Source: JAIBAJ01 sp965284645
Lineage (GTDB): Bacteria > Bacteroidota > Bacteroidia > JAIBAJ01
Assembly: GCA_965284645.1 (NCBI GenBank)
Contig: OZ260106.1
Coordinates: forward strand, 186,001-250,000
Length of the DNA: 64,000 nucleotides
Direction: 5' to 3'
The position numbers were made by a program, and so were the translations under genes. Positions within the stretch are counted from its first letter, which is position 1; each line of letters opens with the position of its first letter. The notes under the pieces are model-generated. The model did not search any database, was not told where the DNA came from, and was given only the letters and a program-made list of their open reading frames with translations. This document shows, piece after piece, positions 62,782-64,000 of this stretch.

Positions 62782-64000
62782 ATGTTTAAAAGAAAGTTAT
62801 ATCAGGAATTAGAAAGTTGGAGAAACGCTCCGAACAGAAAACCGCTTGTTATAAGGGGAGCTCGACAGGTAGGGAAGACAACCCTTGTTCATACCTTTGG
62901 AAGACAATTCAAACAGTACATCTACATCAATTTAGAACGTCCAAAGGATTTCGAATTATTTAAATCTTTTGAAGACATACAGCAATTAATAACCAGGGTC
63001 TTCTTGGAAAAAAGAATGCAGGTTAAATACCTAAGCGAAACCCTACTGTTTATAGATGAAATCCAAGAAATGCCAGAAGTAGTAAACCAATTAAGGTATT
63101 TTAAGGAAGAGATCCCAGATTTAGCCGTAATAGCTGCAGGAAGCATGTTAGAAACCCTCATGGGGAAAAATCTTTCGTTCCCCGTTGGAAGAGTTGAATA
63201 TAAAGTGTTGAGGCCAGTATCCTTTGAAGAATATCTGATGGCTATGGATGAGCAAATGCTTTTAGAAGAATTCCATAAAACACCCCTAGAAAAGTATGCA
63301 GAACACGCCTTATTTAAAGCCTTCCACACCTATGCCATACTTGGGGGAATGCCAGAAGTAATACAGCACTATCAACGAAACCAGGATCTTACTGATTTAG
63401 GTTCAATCTATGATTCCCTAATAAACTCCTATTTAGATGATGCTGAGAAGTATGCCAAAAACGATAATCAACTCCAACTTATCCGATTTGGCATCCAACA
63501 AGCCATGTTGCATGCAGGGCACCGTATCAGTTTTCAAGGATTTGGAAATTCAAACTATTCCTCAAAAGCCATCGCTGAAATATTGAGGGCAATGGAAAAA
63601 ACCCATCTTCTACAACTCATATATCCTTGCACCGCTACAAGCTTACCACTGCAGCCCGATTACAAGAAAACACCAAGAATTCAGTTCTTGGATACAGGAC
63701 TTCTCAATTACGCTAAAGGGATACAAAAGGAAATATTTGGAACAAAAGACCTCAGCGATGTCCATAAAGGAACCATCATCGAGCACTTGGTAGGTCAAGA
63801 ATTACTATCCGTTCAATCTTTATCATTGAACAGATTACAATTTTGGGTTAGAGAAAAGAAACAATCCGATGCTGAGATAGATTTCCTCTATGCATTTAAA
63901 GGAAAACTCGTACCAATTGAAGTAAAATCAGGGGCAACGGGAAAACTAAAATCTTTGCATGTATTCATGGAGCAAAGCACCCTAAACTATGCTATCCGAT
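62782..64000 (+). CDS. AAA+ ATPase with DUF4143 domain (C-terminus beyond the window)
   Basis: At least 406 residues, open at the window end. Walker A is IRGARQVGKTTLV (about 24-36), Walker B LLFIDEIQEMPEVVNQLRYF, sensor region AVIAAGSMLETLM, and PVSFEEYLMAM follows. The DUF4143 part begins near 200 (LGGMPEVIQHYQ, then YSSKAIAEILRAMEKTHLLQ, KTPRIQFLDTGLLNYAKGI). The nuclease-like block is SDAEIDFLYAFKGKLVPIEV followed by KSG. It is distinct in sequence from the homologue at 34.7 kb. Its promoter carries three spaced repeats. Confidence 0.92.
   Translation, partial: MFKRKLYQELESWRNAPNRKPLVIRGARQVGKTTLVHTFGRQFKQYIYINLERPKDFELFKSFEDIQQLITRVFLEKRMQVKYLSETLLFIDEIQEMPEVVNQLRYFKEEIPDLAVIAAGSMLETLMGKNLSFPVGRVEYKVLRPVSFEEYLMAMDEQMLLEEFHKTPLEKYAEHALFKAFHTYAILGGMPEVIQHYQRNQDLTDLGSIYDSLINSYLDDAEKYAKNDNQLQLIRFGIQQAMLHAGHRISFQGFGNSNYSSKAIAEILRAMEKTHLLQLIYPCTATSLPLQPDYKKTPRIQFLDTGLLNYAKGIQKEIFGTKDLSDVHKGTIIEHLVGQELLSVQSLSLNRLQFWVREKKQSDAEIDFLYAFKGKLVPIEVKSGATGKLKSLHVFMEQSTLNYAIR

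Noticed and set aside
1..64000. tRNA, rRNA or tmRNA genes
   Set aside because: No cloverleaf or rRNA-like segment was recognised by eye in the intergenic regions; a dedicated scan was not possible.

Overview
The window is chromosomal DNA from a member of the Bacteroidota. The grounds are several proteins with type IX secretion (T9SS) C-terminal sorting domains, Bacteroidota-typical families (DUF4175, DUF3467, TackOD1, DUF420), weak Shine-Dalgarno signals and many TAnnTTTG minus-7 promoter boxes. The order cannot be fixed from sequence alone. No tRNA, rRNA, CRISPR array, transposase or integrase gene was seen.

Layout: 1-6.2 kb holds the 5' part of dnaB, two thioredoxin-fold secreted proteins, and a DUF4175 membrane/coiled-coil protein overlapping a small GHKL ATPase. 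6.4-16.5 kb is mostly housekeeping: DUF3467, a trans-sulfuration enzyme, a Bax inhibitor-1 family protein, prolyl oligopeptidase, a CBM9-like secreted protein, ornithine aminotransferase, an AddB-like Fe-S nuclease and a MazG-like hydrolase. 16.8-21.4 kb is a strongly AT-rich island of secreted proteins. 21.9-25.0 kb is an oppositely oriented operon (Cys-rich lipoprotein, frameshifted HTTM membrane protein, DsbA-like protein). 25.4-34.1 kb is a tight five-gene minus-strand operon that I read as a polysaccharide synthesis, modification and export locus. 34.7-38 kb is accessory: a DUF4143 ATPase, a frameshifted and a truncated T9SS protein, and repeats. 38.6-53.9 kb holds aspS, a sphingosine-1-phosphate-lyase-like enzyme, an MNT-HEPN toxin-antitoxin pair, a Crp-type regulator, gcvP, gatA, T9SS proteins, a PASTA protein and a VWA-like membrane protein. 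54.4-64 kb holds two phosphate transporters, queG, trpS, a DUF420 pair, secreted hypotheticals and a second DUF4143 ATPase cut by the window end.

The most notable non-coding content is two dispersed repeat families. Family A (eight copies, about 145-160 bp) ends in a hairpin whose stem differs between copies while base-pairing is kept, followed by GGGNCCCGCCAAA-like sequence and an A-rich tail. Family B (four copies, full length about 165 bp) has imperfect terminal inverted repeats and looks MITE-like. The most notable gene system is the 25.4-34.1 kb operon. It combines a processive-type GT2 synthase, a TackOD1/zinc-ribbon protein, an HlyD-type adaptor, an outer-membrane TolC-like protein fused to both a YCF48-like beta-propeller segment and a GH18-like TIM barrel, and a T9SS-tagged NodB deacetylase.

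Three coding regions (HTTM, HlyD N-terminus, one T9SS protein) carry single frameshifts. Because they cluster in otherwise well-conserved genes, sequencing or assembly error should be excluded before calling them pseudogenes.
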